Source of the DNA: JANMMJ01 sp031373255 | GTDB lineage: Bacteria; Pseudomonadota; Alphaproteobacteria; Rhizobiales; Aestuariivirgaceae | Length of the DNA: 10,424 bases | Reading direction: 5' to 3' | Assembly: GCA_031373255.1 (NCBI GenBank) | Contig: JANMMJ010000050.1 | Coordinates: 1-10,424, forward strand | Shown: one piece after another, positions 1 through 6,075 of the stretch | Numbering within the stretch: position 1 is the stretch's first letter | Layout: each line of letters begins with the position of its first letter | Notes under the pieces: generated by a model | What the model saw: the letters and a program-made list of their open reading frames with translations, nothing else | Told to the model about the DNA's origin: nothing | Databases searched by the model: none | Translations under genes and position numbers: made by a program

Positions 1-1
1 C

Positions 2-31
2 CGCAACCCGGCCAAGCGCCGCGCCGCCTGA
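2..31 (+). CDS. Possible C-terminal end of an upstream gene (partial)
   Basis: The second frame reads nine basic and alanine-rich residues (RNPAKRRAA) and then a TGA at 29-31. Lys/Arg/Ala-rich tails are common at protein C-termini in GC-rich bacteria, and the next gene's homology begins about 18 bases later, so this could be the end of the preceding gene. The piece is too short to identify, and it may be only a chance open frame. Confidence 0.25.
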   Translation, partial: RNPAKRRAA

Positions 32-48
32 GCGGGGCAGCTTCGCCA

Positions 49-392
49 GTTGTCCTGAAGCGTATCTATGACCCGCGCGGTGCGGCGGATGGCTATCGTG
101 TGCTTGTCGACAGGCTGTGGCCGCGCGGGCTGACGAAGGAAAAGGCCGCAATCGATGAATGGGCCAGGGCGATTGCCCCAAGCGATGCTTTGCGCCGCTG
201 GTATGCCATGCGCCCGGACGCTGGCCGGAATTCCGTGCACGCTACCTGGCCGAGCTAAAGGCCGGGCAAGCCCAGGAAACGCTTGAGCACCTCCGCGCCC
301 GCGCCGCCTCCGGCCCCCTCACACTCCTCACCGCCACCCGAAACCAAACCCAAACCCACGCCACGGTGCTGTGCGAGATACTTGGGGGGTGA
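49..392 (+). pseudogene. DUF488 (YeaO-type) family protein, frameshifted
   Basis: Two adjoining frames together give one DUF488/YeaO-like protein of about 115 residues; the function of the family is not established. The first frame (from base 49) has VVLKRIYDPRG, then DGYRVLVDRLWPRGL and ends RRWYA near base 207. It then runs on into unrelated sequence and a TAA. The family pattern resumes in the third frame from base 207 as HAPGRWPEFRARYL, followed by GPLTLLTATRNQTQTHATVL and a TGA at 390-392. One missing base at about 205-208, for example a C in the CC before ATG, would restore WYAHAPGRWPEF. No ATG, GTG or TTG occurs in the first frame between base 1 and the homology. The start is therefore a CTG at 28, lies upstream of the window, or has been lost. 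This is either a decayed gene or a single-base sequence error. Confidence 0.8.
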
Positions 393-399
393 GCCGGGG

Positions 400-430
400 T
401 TGACATTGTCCGGCCGTCACGCGGTATGAC
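400..430 (+). promoter_or_regulatory. Probable sigma70-type promoter of the GST gene
   Basis: A perfect -35 hexamer TTGACA lies at 400-405. A -10-like TATGAC (4 of 6 consensus bases) lies at 425-430, 19 bases away, which is slightly long. A start site near 437 would place the ATG at 426 inside the -10 element and outside the transcript, which supports translation from the ATG at 465. This rests on motif matching only. Confidence 0.4.
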
Positions 431-464
431 GTGCCCTCCTCATCCCCATCCCCGAAAGCCCGTC

Positions 465-1169
465 ATGCCTGACCTCTCGTCCTTCCCCGTCACCCGCCGC
501 TGGCCGCCGCGCCATCCCGATCGCCTGCAGCTCTATTCGCTCAACACGCCCAATGGCGTGAAGGTGTCGATCATGCTGGAGGAGACCGGCCTTCCCTATG
601 AGGCGCATCTTGTCGATATCGGCAAGGATGAGCACAAGACGCCCGAATTCATCTCGATCAATCCCAATGCCAAAATTCCGGCCATCATCGATCCCGATGG
701 CCCGGGCGGCCGGCCGCTGGCGCTGTTCGAGTCGGGCGCCATCCTGCTCTATCTTGCCGAAAAGACCGGCCGGTTCGCCGCGGCCGATCCCGCGAAGCGC
801 TGGGAGGAAATCGCCTGGGTCTTCTTCCAGATGGCGGCGATCGGCCCGATGTTCGGCCAGGTCGGCTTCTTCCACAAGTTTGCCGGCAAGGCCTGGGAGG
901 ACAAGCGGCCGCTCGAGCGCTACGTGGCCGAATCGCGCCGCCTGCTGGAGATCCTCGATACGCGCCTGGCCGATCGTCCCTGGCTCATGGGCGAAGACTA
1001 TGGCATCGCCGATATCTCGACACTGGGCTGGGTGCGCAACATCATCACCTATTATAACGCTCGCGATCTCGTGGCCTACGACACGCTGGCCCATGTTCCG
1101 GCCTGGCTGGATCGCGCCCTGGCGCGTCCCGCCGTGCAGCGCGGCCTGAAAATCCCGTCACGCGGGTGA
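465..1169 (+). CDS. Glutathione S-transferase-like protein (YghU/YfcG, Nu-class type)
   Basis: The 234-residue cytosolic protein has the two GST domains. The N-terminal thioredoxin-fold half carries LYSLNTPNGVKVSIMLEE, with Thr28 and Asn30 where Nu-class enzymes (E. coli YfcG and YghU) hold glutathione in place of a Tyr or Ser. NPNAKIPA supplies the cis-Pro loop (Pro72) and LFESGAILLYL the Glu89-Ser90 glutathione-binding pair. The helical C-terminal half includes FGQVGFFHKFAGK and MGEDYGIADIS, the usual N-capping region. Characterised relatives act mainly as glutathione-dependent disulfide reductases rather than conjugating enzymes, so that is the likely activity. I chose ATG 465 over the in-frame ATG 426 because family members begin close to this point, the extra 13 residues are proline- and histidine-rich filler, and the promoter -10 overlaps 426. 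The gene has its own promoter and is unlinked to its neighbours. Confidence 0.93.
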   Translation: MPDLSSFPVTRRWPPRHPDRLQLYSLNTPNGVKVSIMLEETGLPYEAHLVDIGKDEHKTPEFISINPNAKIPAIIDPDGPGGRPLALFESGAILLYLAEKTGRFAAADPAKRWEEIAWVFFQMAAIGPMFGQVGFFHKFAGKAWEDKRPLERYVAESRRLLEILDTRLADRPWLMGEDYGIADISTLGWVRNIITYYNARDLVAYDTLAHVPAWLDRALARPAVQRGLKIPSRG

Positions 1170-1232
1170 ATGCTCCTGCAGCAGTGTTGGCAGGTTTTCC
1201 ACCACGGCCGGGTGGACGTGTGTGGCGCCCAT
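1158..1232 (-). pseudogene. 3' remnant of a flavin disulfide oxidoreductase gene
   Basis: On the minus strand bases 1232-1158 read a short frame containing THVHPAVVENLPTLLQE, ending in SPA and TGA. It matches the last residues of the intact oxidoreductase encoded at 1900-3279 (MHIHPTVAEYLPSLLQEL, ending KPMA). By hand, bases 1175-1225 and 1920-1970 agree at 39 of 51 positions without gaps. The fragment keeps the HxHP motif of the active-site base region and the original stop context. Homology ends near 1230, and an in-frame TGA lies just upstream, so nothing remains of the FAD or NAD domains. Its tail overlaps the last 12 bases of the GST gene. It cannot encode a working enzyme and looks like the stump of a second, divergent copy. 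Confidence 0.75.
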
Positions 1233-1275
1233 TCGTCACGTAGAATTGGAGACTTCAAAACAGCTCACTGTGCGT

Positions 1276-1524
1276 TCAAATCCGCGCAAGCCAAAGCGTG
1301 TTTTTATTGGGTCTGCTGTAAATCAGCACGACATCCGGCTTGATGTGGCAGTCACGGAAACCTTTGTAGGAATCGGTGAGGGGATGGTCGCGATTTTTGA
1401 CTGGCAGCGGTTTGCCGACGACCAGCAACTCCAATACTGCCTCCAGCAATTCGTCGAGATCGGGATGCGCTTTGAGCTTCTTCAATTCTTTCCGGAAAAC
1501 AGTAGCGGACTCAATCGTCCTCAT
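1276..1524 (-). CDS. yafQ: YafQ-family (RelE superfamily) mRNA-cleaving toxin, C-terminally truncated by a nonsense codon
   Basis: The 82-residue product belongs to the YafQ branch of RelE toxins, which cleave mRNA on the ribosome. NRDHPL (His47) and FRDCHIKPD (His60, Asp64) match the catalytic residues His50, His63 and Asp67 of E. coli YafQ. The frame stops at TGA 1278-1276 after LWLARI. Reading on in the same frame gives THSELF and a second TGA at 1257-1255, so the restored tail would be ARI-G-THSELF, the normal family ending (E. coli YafQ ends TGTHAALFG). A single G-to-T change (GGA to TGA) therefore removes seven residues, including the equivalents of His87 and Phe91, which are reported as important for activity. 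The toxin is probably inactive or weakened. Its ATG overlaps the antitoxin end by 14 bases, so the two are translationally coupled. Confidence 0.88.
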   Translation of the reverse strand: MRTIESATVFRKELKKLKAHPDLDELLEAVLELLVVGKPLPVKNRDHPLTDSYKGFRDCHIKPDVVLIYSRPNKNTLWLARI

Positions 1525-1777
1525 CCATGTCCGCCATCAATGCCTTGACTGACGCGTGCCGCTTGCCCTTCCCGGCCTTGAGCTCGGCAATGGCGTCAAG
1601 TGTTTTTGCGTTTGGCGCTTTCACTTCAAAGGGCAAGCGCTGCTCATCGGCCACACGAAGCATCAGCATGCGGATGGCATCAGACACTGAGAGGCCCATG
1701 GCTTCCAATGCCGCCGTTGCGCGGATTTTGGTTTTTTCGTCGATGCGGGCGCGGACGTAGTTCGTGGCGTGTGTCAT
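1511..1777 (-). CDS. dinJ: DinJ/RelB-family antitoxin
   Basis: The 88-residue protein has the N-terminal ribbon-helix-helix layout of DinJ. It carries YVRARIDEKTK (beta strand and first helix) and then MGLSVSDAIRMLMLRVADE and LPFEVKAPNAKT, patterns shared with E. coli DinJ. The acidic, flexible C-terminal part ending DMDEDD would wrap the toxin. Such antitoxins neutralise YafQ in a heterocomplex and repress their own promoter as dimers. The reading frame is intact, unlike that of the toxin gene it overlaps. No Shine-Dalgarno sequence is visible before the ATG at 1777; the predicted -10 element lies only five bases upstream, so the message may be leaderless. A 21-base inverted repeat just upstream fits its operator. 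Confidence 0.9.
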   Translation of the reverse strand: MTHATNYVRARIDEKTKIRATAALEAMGLSVSDAIRMLMLRVADEQRLPFEVKAPNAKTLDAIAELKAGKGKRHASVKALMADMDEDD

Positions 1778-1782
1778 GCGAA

Positions 1783-1813
1783 ATTATGTAGTCCGATTGT
1801 GACTACAAATCAA
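1783..1813 (-). promoter_or_regulatory. dinJ-yafQ promoter with a palindromic operator
   Basis: On the minus strand a -35-like TTGATT (1813-1808) is followed after 17 bases by TACATA (1790-1785), or after 19 bases by CATAAT (1788-1783, 5 of 6 consensus). A perfect 7-base inverted repeat, TGTAGTC and GACTACA with a 7-base spacer (1787-1807), fills the space between the two elements and overlaps the -10. That is the expected position for an antitoxin operator that blocks RNA polymerase. The ATG of dinJ follows CATAAT by five bases. Confidence 0.6.
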
Positions 1814-1899
1814 GGAATTTCAAACTGGTGTTCGAGCGGGCATCGGAGTGGCGGGAACCCGGCTGTGCCAGCGCTATCCTACGATAAGTGAAGTGGCAA

Positions 1900-3279
1900 T
1901 CACGCCATCGGCTTCAATTCCTGTAGCAGGCTCGGCAGATATTCCGCCACTGTCGGGTGGATGTGCATGGTGCGCGCCATAACCGTGTAGGGCTGCTTCG
2001 CCGCCATCATGTCGAGGAAGCAGTGGATGGTCTCGTCGCCGCCGATCCCCAGCATGGCGGCCCCCAGGATCAGCTTGCTTTCGGCATCGACCGTCACCTT
2101 GATGAAGCCCAGCGTTTCGGCCCGCTCGCGCGCCCTGCCGATGGAACTCATCGGCATCTTCGCGGAAAGTGCGTTGATGCCCTTGGCCCTCACCTCGGCA
2201 TCGGTCATTCCCGCACGCCCCAGCGGCGGATCGATGAACAGGCCGTAGCAGGAGATACGATCCGATATCCGCCGCGGGTCGTTGTCGAACAGGTTGGCCG
2301 CAACGATCTCGAAATCGTTCCACGAGGTGTGGGTGAAGGCGCCCCGGCCGTTGACATCGCCGATCGCCCATACGCCGGCGGCAGTGGTGCGGCACTGGTC
2401 GTCGACCGTGATATAGCCGCGCCCATCCGTGGCGATGCCGGCCTTGTCGAGGCCGAGGTCGTCGCTGTTGGGCCGCCGCCCGATGGCCAGCAGCAAATGG
2501 CTGCCGTCGATCCGCGTGGTGCCGCCGCCGCTTTCGACATTCACCGCCACACCCTCGCCCTGCCGCGCCACCGAAACGATCTTCGATTCCGTGCGGATGT
2601 CGATGCCTTCCAGCGCCAGGATTTCACGGACCGCATCTGAAATATCGCCGTCCTCGCGCGGAATGAGTTTTGGCGCCAGTTCGACCACAGTCACGCGGGC
2701 GCCGAAGCGCCGGTAGGCCTGCGCGAACTCTAAGCCAATATAGCTGCCGCCCGCCACGATCAGGTGCTCCGGCACCTCGTCCAGTTCCATGATCGAGACA
2801 TTGGTGAGGTAAGGCACCTGGTCGAGCCCGGGAATCGGCGGCGCCAGCGCCCGCCCGCCGGTATTGATGATGATCTGCGGTGCTTCCAGCACGTCATCGT
2901 TCACCGCGATGCTGTGCGGGCCGGTAAAGCGGGCGTGGCCGCGAAACACCGACGCGTTCGCCATGTTTTCCAGCCAGCGCGTGACACCATTGCGCGCCTT
3001 CATCACGATGGCGTCCTTGCGGGCCTTCACCACCTTCATGTCGATGCCGACCGGGCCATTGATGGTGACGCCATATTCGGCGGCGCGCCGCGCCATGTGG
3101 GCGGCATAGGCGCTGGCCACCAAGGTTTTTGTCGGCATGCAGCCGGTGTTGACACAGGTGCCGCCGAAATGCTTGCGCTCGATCACGGCGACTTTCTGCC
3201 CTTCCCTGGCAAAGCGCTCCGCCAGTGCCGGACCCGATTGCCCCGAGCCGATCACGATTGCATCGAATGTCTGGACCAT
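1900..3279 (-). CDS. FAD-dependent pyridine nucleotide-disulfide oxidoreductase, RclA/mercuric-reductase-like
   Basis: The 459-residue enzyme is a class I flavin disulfide reductase. From the ATG it shows the FAD dinucleotide fold (VIGSGQSGPALAERF, with the acidic residue in VIERK) and the redox disulfide in GGTCVNTGCMPTK. Next come the NAD(P)H fold (VAGGSYIGLEFAQAY, with VVELAP), the second FAD contact WAIGDVNG, and the dimerisation domain with CYGLFIDPPLGRAGMT. The C-terminus is HIHPTVAEYL, the His-Glu active-site pair region. It lacks the N-terminal metal-binding domain and the C-terminal Cys pair of true mercuric reductase (the tail is ELKPMA), so mercury reduction is unlikely. The nearest characterised resemblance is E. 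coli RclA, a Cu(II) reductase linked to hypochlorite resistance; the true substrate is unknown. I preferred ATG 3279 to GTG 3288 because GGGAG lies eight bases upstream of the ATG and abuts the GTG. The gene lies 79 bases after the serine hydrolase gene and may share its transcript. Confidence 0.93.
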   Translation of the reverse strand: MVQTFDAIVIGSGQSGPALAERFAREGQKVAVIERKHFGGTCVNTGCMPTKTLVASAYAAHMARRAAEYGVTINGPVGIDMKVVKARKDAIVMKARNGVTRWLENMANASVFRGHARFTGPHSIAVNDDVLEAPQIIINTGGRALAPPIPGLDQVPYLTNVSIMELDEVPEHLIVAGGSYIGLEFAQAYRRFGARVTVVELAPKLIPREDGDISDAVREILALEGIDIRTESKIVSVARQGEGVAVNVESGGGTTRIDGSHLLLAIGRRPNSDDLGLDKAGIATDGRGYITVDDQCRTTAAGVWAIGDVNGRGAFTHTSWNDFEIVAANLFDNDPRRISDRISCYGLFIDPPLGRAGMTDAEVRAKGINALSAKMPMSSIGRARERAETLGFIKVTVDAESKLILGAAMLGIGGDETIHCFLDMMAAKQPYTVMARTMHIHPTVAEYLPSLLQELKPMA

Positions 3280-3358
3280 GGCGTGCACTCCCTGATGAGA
3301 GACTGGATGGTGGCCACATCCGCAACCTGCGGCAAATCACATTGCGGGGCGCGGCGCG

Positions 3359-4522
3359 TTACTCGCGGATGGCGGCAAGCACGTGCTTTTCGAAGAGCGA
3401 GTATGGAACAAAGTTCTGGCTCTCATCGGCATAGAGCCCCGCGGTGATCGCCACGACAAGGCCGTAGGCGGGAACCACATAGATGCGCTGCCCGCCGAGT
3501 CCCTGCGCTGGGACCCACGACACCTCGCGAGTGCCGCGCCTCTCATGATCGCCCCACCACTGATAACCATAGCCCAGCGACGCGATCGGATCGATGTTCC
3601 TGATCCGTGGGTTTGTCGATTCGTCGATCCAGGCTTCCGAGACGATCCTCCGTCCCTGCCACATGCCCTTGGCCAGAACCAGAGCGCCGATTTTCGCCAT
3701 GTCGCGTGGCAGCAGGCGAAGACCGGAAGCCGCCGCCGCCTCCCCACTGGCCGGCATGCGCAGCCACTCGTATGTGACGATTCCAAGCGGCGCGAAGAGG
3801 GTCTCCCGGGCGAAATCCTCAAGCTTCTGCCCTGTCGCCTTTTGCAGGACACCGGCAAGAAGCTGCGTGTTGCCGCCGCTGTAGTTCCACGCAGCACCGG
3901 GCGGCTTCGCGATATCCTGCTCCAGCACAAAGCGATAGGGATCGCCTGAGCCGATCATCTGGCGCTCACCATTGCGCGGATTGCTGTAGGGCAGCGTCTC
4001 GTCCCAGGCGATGCCGGAGGTCATGGTCAGCAGATCGGCAAGCCTGATTCGGCCTTTTTCCGGCGTGCGGAGATCTGAAAGATCGGGAAAGAAGCCAAGG
4101 ACCGATTCCTCCACACTGCCGATCAATTTCCGGTCGATAGCAATTCCGATGAGAAGCGATACCACTCTTTTGCTGATCGAGCGGAGATCATGCAGCTTGT
4201 CATACGCATGCTTGACAGTGCCGCGGTCGGTGCCCCATCGGCTGTCCCGTCCCGAACGGTACGTCTCATAGACGAGAACGCCGTTGCGAGCGACGACAAC
4301 CGCATGGATGTTCATCTCCGGCGCGCCATCCAGTGTATCCTCCAGCGCACACAGGATCGCCGCATCGAACCCGGCGGCCTCCGGCGAAGCGACAGGCCAG
4401 CCGTCATCGCGTTGCACCGGCGCCGCGCATGAGGGTGCGGCACCCGTTCGCTCAACCGGGAGAAGGCCCGCGATGCAAATCCCCGCGATCATGAGACATG
4501 CAGCAATGGATCGCCGAACCAT
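3359..4522 (-). CDS. Exported serine hydrolase, beta-lactamase/D-aminopeptidase fold (PF00144)
   Basis: The 387-residue protein has a Sec-type signal peptide: Arg-Arg at 3-4, a hydrophobic stretch to about Leu21, and probable cleavage near the Ala pair at 28-29. The rest is a class C beta-lactamase-like domain. The nucleophile motif is SISK (Ser115 and Lys118), inside HDLRSISKRVVSLL. The second motif is WNYSGGNTQ, where Tyr plays the part of the YxN tyrosine. Near the end QGLGGQRIYVVP occupies the KTG/HxG position. LADLLTMTSGI is a typical conserved stretch of the family. Members include esterases, peptidases and penicillin-binding relatives, so a periplasmic esterase or peptidase is likelier than a true beta-lactamase. 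The start is well supported: GGGAG lies seven bases upstream, in the 14-base gap after the alpha/beta hydrolase stop, so the two genes are probably co-transcribed. Confidence 0.9.
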   Translation of the reverse strand: MVRRSIAACLMIAGICIAGLLPVERTGAAPSCAAPVQRDDGWPVASPEAAGFDAAILCALEDTLDGAPEMNIHAVVVARNGVLVYETYRSGRDSRWGTDRGTVKHAYDKLHDLRSISKRVVSLLIGIAIDRKLIGSVEESVLGFFPDLSDLRTPEKGRIRLADLLTMTSGIAWDETLPYSNPRNGERQMIGSGDPYRFVLEQDIAKPPGAAWNYSGGNTQLLAGVLQKATGQKLEDFARETLFAPLGIVTYEWLRMPASGEAAAASGLRLLPRDMAKIGALVLAKGMWQGRRIVSEAWIDESTNPRIRNIDPIASLGYGYQWWGDHERRGTREVSWVPAQGLGGQRIYVVPAYGLVVAITAGLYADESQNFVPYSLFEKHVLAAIRE

Positions 4523-4536
4523 CGCCCTACTCCCTT

Positions 4537-5292
4537 TCAGGAAGCCGCCTGCCGCAGAAAATCGGCAACTGCCTGCTTGTAGCCCCGGTCGCCGACAGCG
4601 TTCATGTGATTGCGCCGTGGCAGCACCACGCCCTGTGCGCCGGGGATCAGCGCCACTAGCGCCGCGACCGATCCGGCCACTTCGTCGTTTTCGCCCGCGA
4701 CCACCAGCACCGGGCAGGTGATTGCCGCAAGCTCTGCCTCGCTGACCGGATGGCGGATGCCGCGCATGCAGGCCGCCAGTGCGAGGCGGTCGCTTTTGGT
4801 CTGTTCGGCGAAGCTGCGGTAGGCCAGGGCCTTCGGCGTGGCATCGGCAGGCAATTGTGCGGCCTCGAGCACGCGTGCCGCATCTTCGTATCCGCCGACA
4901 CCGCGAACCACATTTGAGGCAAGGCCGCCAAGGATGAGCCGATCGACGCGATCGGGATGCGCAATGGCAAACCATGTCGAGATCGAGGCGCCCATCGAGT
5001 AGCCCATCACGGCAGTCTTGATGACGCCGAGGTGATCGAGCAGCCGCCGCAGGTCCTCCGCCATCTCCGGTACGGTATAGAGGGCCGGATCGTGCGGCGC
5101 GGCACTGCGGCCATGGCCGCGATTGTCGATGGCGATGACGCGCCGCCCGGCTTCGGTCAGCGTCTTGACCCATCCCGTATCGTGCCAGTTGACCCGCGCA
5201 TTTGACGCAAAGCCATGCACCAGAAGGATCGGTTCTCCGTTACCTTCATCGTCGAAGGCGATCTCGACGCCGCCTGAATTGAAACTGGGCAT
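4537..5292 (-). CDS. Alpha/beta hydrolase
   Basis: The 251-residue cytosolic protein has the whole alpha/beta hydrolase pattern. ILLVHGFASN provides the HGF oxyanion loop and VIAIDNRGHGRS is the conserved strand-turn after it. The nucleophile elbow is MGYSMGA (Ser99), the acid is in VVAGENDEV (Asp203) and the base is in RRNHMNAV (His229). The cap domain between about residues 125 and 185 is short. The substrate cannot be told from the sequence; esterase, lactonase or C-C hydrolase activity are all possible. No clear Shine-Dalgarno sequence precedes the ATG at 5292, but homology starts close to it (SFNSGGVEIAFDDEG). It is divergent from the zinc-finger gene across 52 bases and heads the minus-strand group with the serine hydrolase. 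Confidence 0.92.
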   Translation of the reverse strand: MPSFNSGGVEIAFDDEGNGEPILLVHGFASNARVNWHDTGWVKTLTEAGRRVIAIDNRGHGRSAAPHDPALYTVPEMAEDLRRLLDHLGVIKTAVMGYSMGASISTWFAIAHPDRVDRLILGGLASNVVRGVGGYEDAARVLEAAQLPADATPKALAYRSFAEQTKSDRLALAACMRGIRHPVSEAELAAITCPVLVVAGENDEVAGSVAALVALIPGAQGVVLPRRNHMNAVGDRGYKQAVADFLRQAAS

Positions 5293-5309
5293 GCTGGCGA
5301 AGATATGCT
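5279..5309 (+). promoter_or_regulatory. Possible promoter for the zinc-finger/AlkX operon
   Basis: TTGAAA (5279-5284, 5 of 6 consensus) and TATGCT (5304-5309, 4 of 6) are separated by 19 bases. They lie upstream of the zinc-finger gene, with the -35 inside the 5' end of the divergent hydrolase gene. The spacing is long, and alphaproteobacterial promoters often depart from this consensus, so the call is tentative. Confidence 0.25.
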
Positions 5310-5344
5310 AATCGCGGCGGCGCACAAAGACTTTCGAGGACAAC

Positions 5345-5590
5345 ATGGCTGCAGGTTCCACCCCGCACTTCCACAACGACATGGGCATCCCGGCCATCGA
5401 GACGGGAGCCAAGGAGTTCATGTGCATCGGCTCGAAACCGCCCTTCGATCATCCCCATATCTTCATCGACATGGGTGCGGCCGACGAGATCGTCTGTCCC
5501 TATTGCTCGACACTCTATCGCTACGACGTGGCCCTCGCTCCCGGCGAAGCCAATCCCGCCGCTGCGCTATGGCGCCACGAGGCCGCATAG
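5345..5590 (+). CDS. Zinc-finger protein, zf-CHCC family (NDUFS6-like)
   Basis: The 81-residue protein matches the zf-CHCC family (PF10276), which includes the mitochondrial complex I subunit NDUFS6 and its alphaproteobacterial counterparts. The zinc ligands are visible: Cys27 in FMCIG, His36 (or His38) in DHPHIFIDMG, and Cys51 and Cys54 in IVCPYCSTLYRY. The family-typical order of Cys, then His in an HPH stretch, then CPYC is complete. In Paracoccus the related subunit is part of respiratory complex I; here a complex I role is inferred from family alone, since no nuo genes are in view. GAGGA at 5336-5340 lies four bases before the ATG. It is the first gene of a four-gene run, and its last 22 bases overlap the next gene. 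Confidence 0.92.
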   Translation: MAAGSTPHFHNDMGIPAIETGAKEFMCIGSKPPFDHPHIFIDMGAADEIVCPYCSTLYRYDVALAPGEANPAAALWRHEAA

Positions 5591-6075
5591 CACTTGCTCC
5601 CGTCATCCGGGAGTTCCGCGCGGCCGATACTGCGGCGGTGGTTGCAATCGTAAGGCAGTTGCAGGCCCATGAATCGCGCTTCTTCGACCGCATGATTCCG
5701 CCCGGCCAGTTCGATTCGAAATACATTGATCGCATCCAGGCCGACGTAGGCAAGGCGGGCGGCGTGATCCTTGTAGCCGAAGTGGACGGTGAGCTGACAG
5801 GTTACGCTACATTGCTGCTTCATCAATCCTCCGAAGGCGAGCGCGATGAAATCCTCTACACGTTTTCCAAAGTCGGCGATCTGGCCGTAACCGAAAGCTG
5901 CCGCAATCGCGGCGTCGGCCGGGCGCTGATTGCCGAATGCGAACGCCGCGCCAGGGCCGCAGGACAGAAATGGCTTCAGCTGGGCGTGCTCGCAGGAAAC
6001 CAGGGTGCCCGCCGCTTCTATCGCGAAGTGGGCTTCGGCGAGCTCGGCCTCACGCTCGAAAAACATCTCACATGA
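5569..6075 (+). CDS. GNAT-family N-acetyltransferase
   Basis: The 168-residue protein has the GNAT acetyl-CoA-binding fold. IREFRAADTAAVVAIVRQL opens the domain, VILVAEVDGELTGYATLL supplies the central strands, and VGDLAVTESCRNRGVGRALI contains motif A with the RNRGVG pyrophosphate loop (residues 112-117). WLQLGVLAGNQGARRFYREV is motif B with the acceptor-side helix. The substrate is not evident. I chose ATG 5569 because it is the last ATG before the domain and gives a 22-base overlap with the zinc-finger gene. No strong Shine-Dalgarno sequence precedes it, so translation probably depends on coupling. The same frame is open further upstream, but that part is only antisense or overlap sequence. 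Its TGA overlaps the ATG of the AlkX gene (ATGA). Confidence 0.87.
   Translation: MAPRGRIALAPVIREFRAADTAAVVAIVRQLQAHESRFFDRMIPPGQFDSKYIDRIQADVGKAGGVILVAEVDGELTGYATLLLHQSSEGERDEILYTFSKVGDLAVTESCRNRGVGRALIAECERRARAAGQKWLQLGVLAGNQGARRFYREVGFGELGLTLEKHLT

Noticed and set aside
426..464. Upstream ATG (426) as start of the GST
   Set aside because: The 13 added residues are proline- and histidine-rich and not family-like, and the ATG overlaps the predicted -10 element.
417..1094. Long minus-strand open frame opposite the GST gene
   Set aside because: It is antisense to a clearly conserved GST on the + strand; its residues show no family pattern and it is a product of high GC content.
1957..2640. 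Plus-strand open frame within the oxidoreductase gene (also 2764-3447)
   Set aside because: These frames are antisense to the conserved flavin enzyme, without independent start signals or recognisable domains.
3320..3332. CCGCA/TGCGG hairpin between the serine hydrolase and oxidoreductase genes
   Set aside because: It is a short stem with a three-base loop and no T run, too weak to split the proposed operon.
4523..5173. N-terminal extension of the serine hydrolase frame up to 5173
   Set aside because: This part is out of frame within the alpha/beta hydrolase gene and has no domain. The real start at 4522 has a Shine-Dalgarno sequence and a signal peptide.
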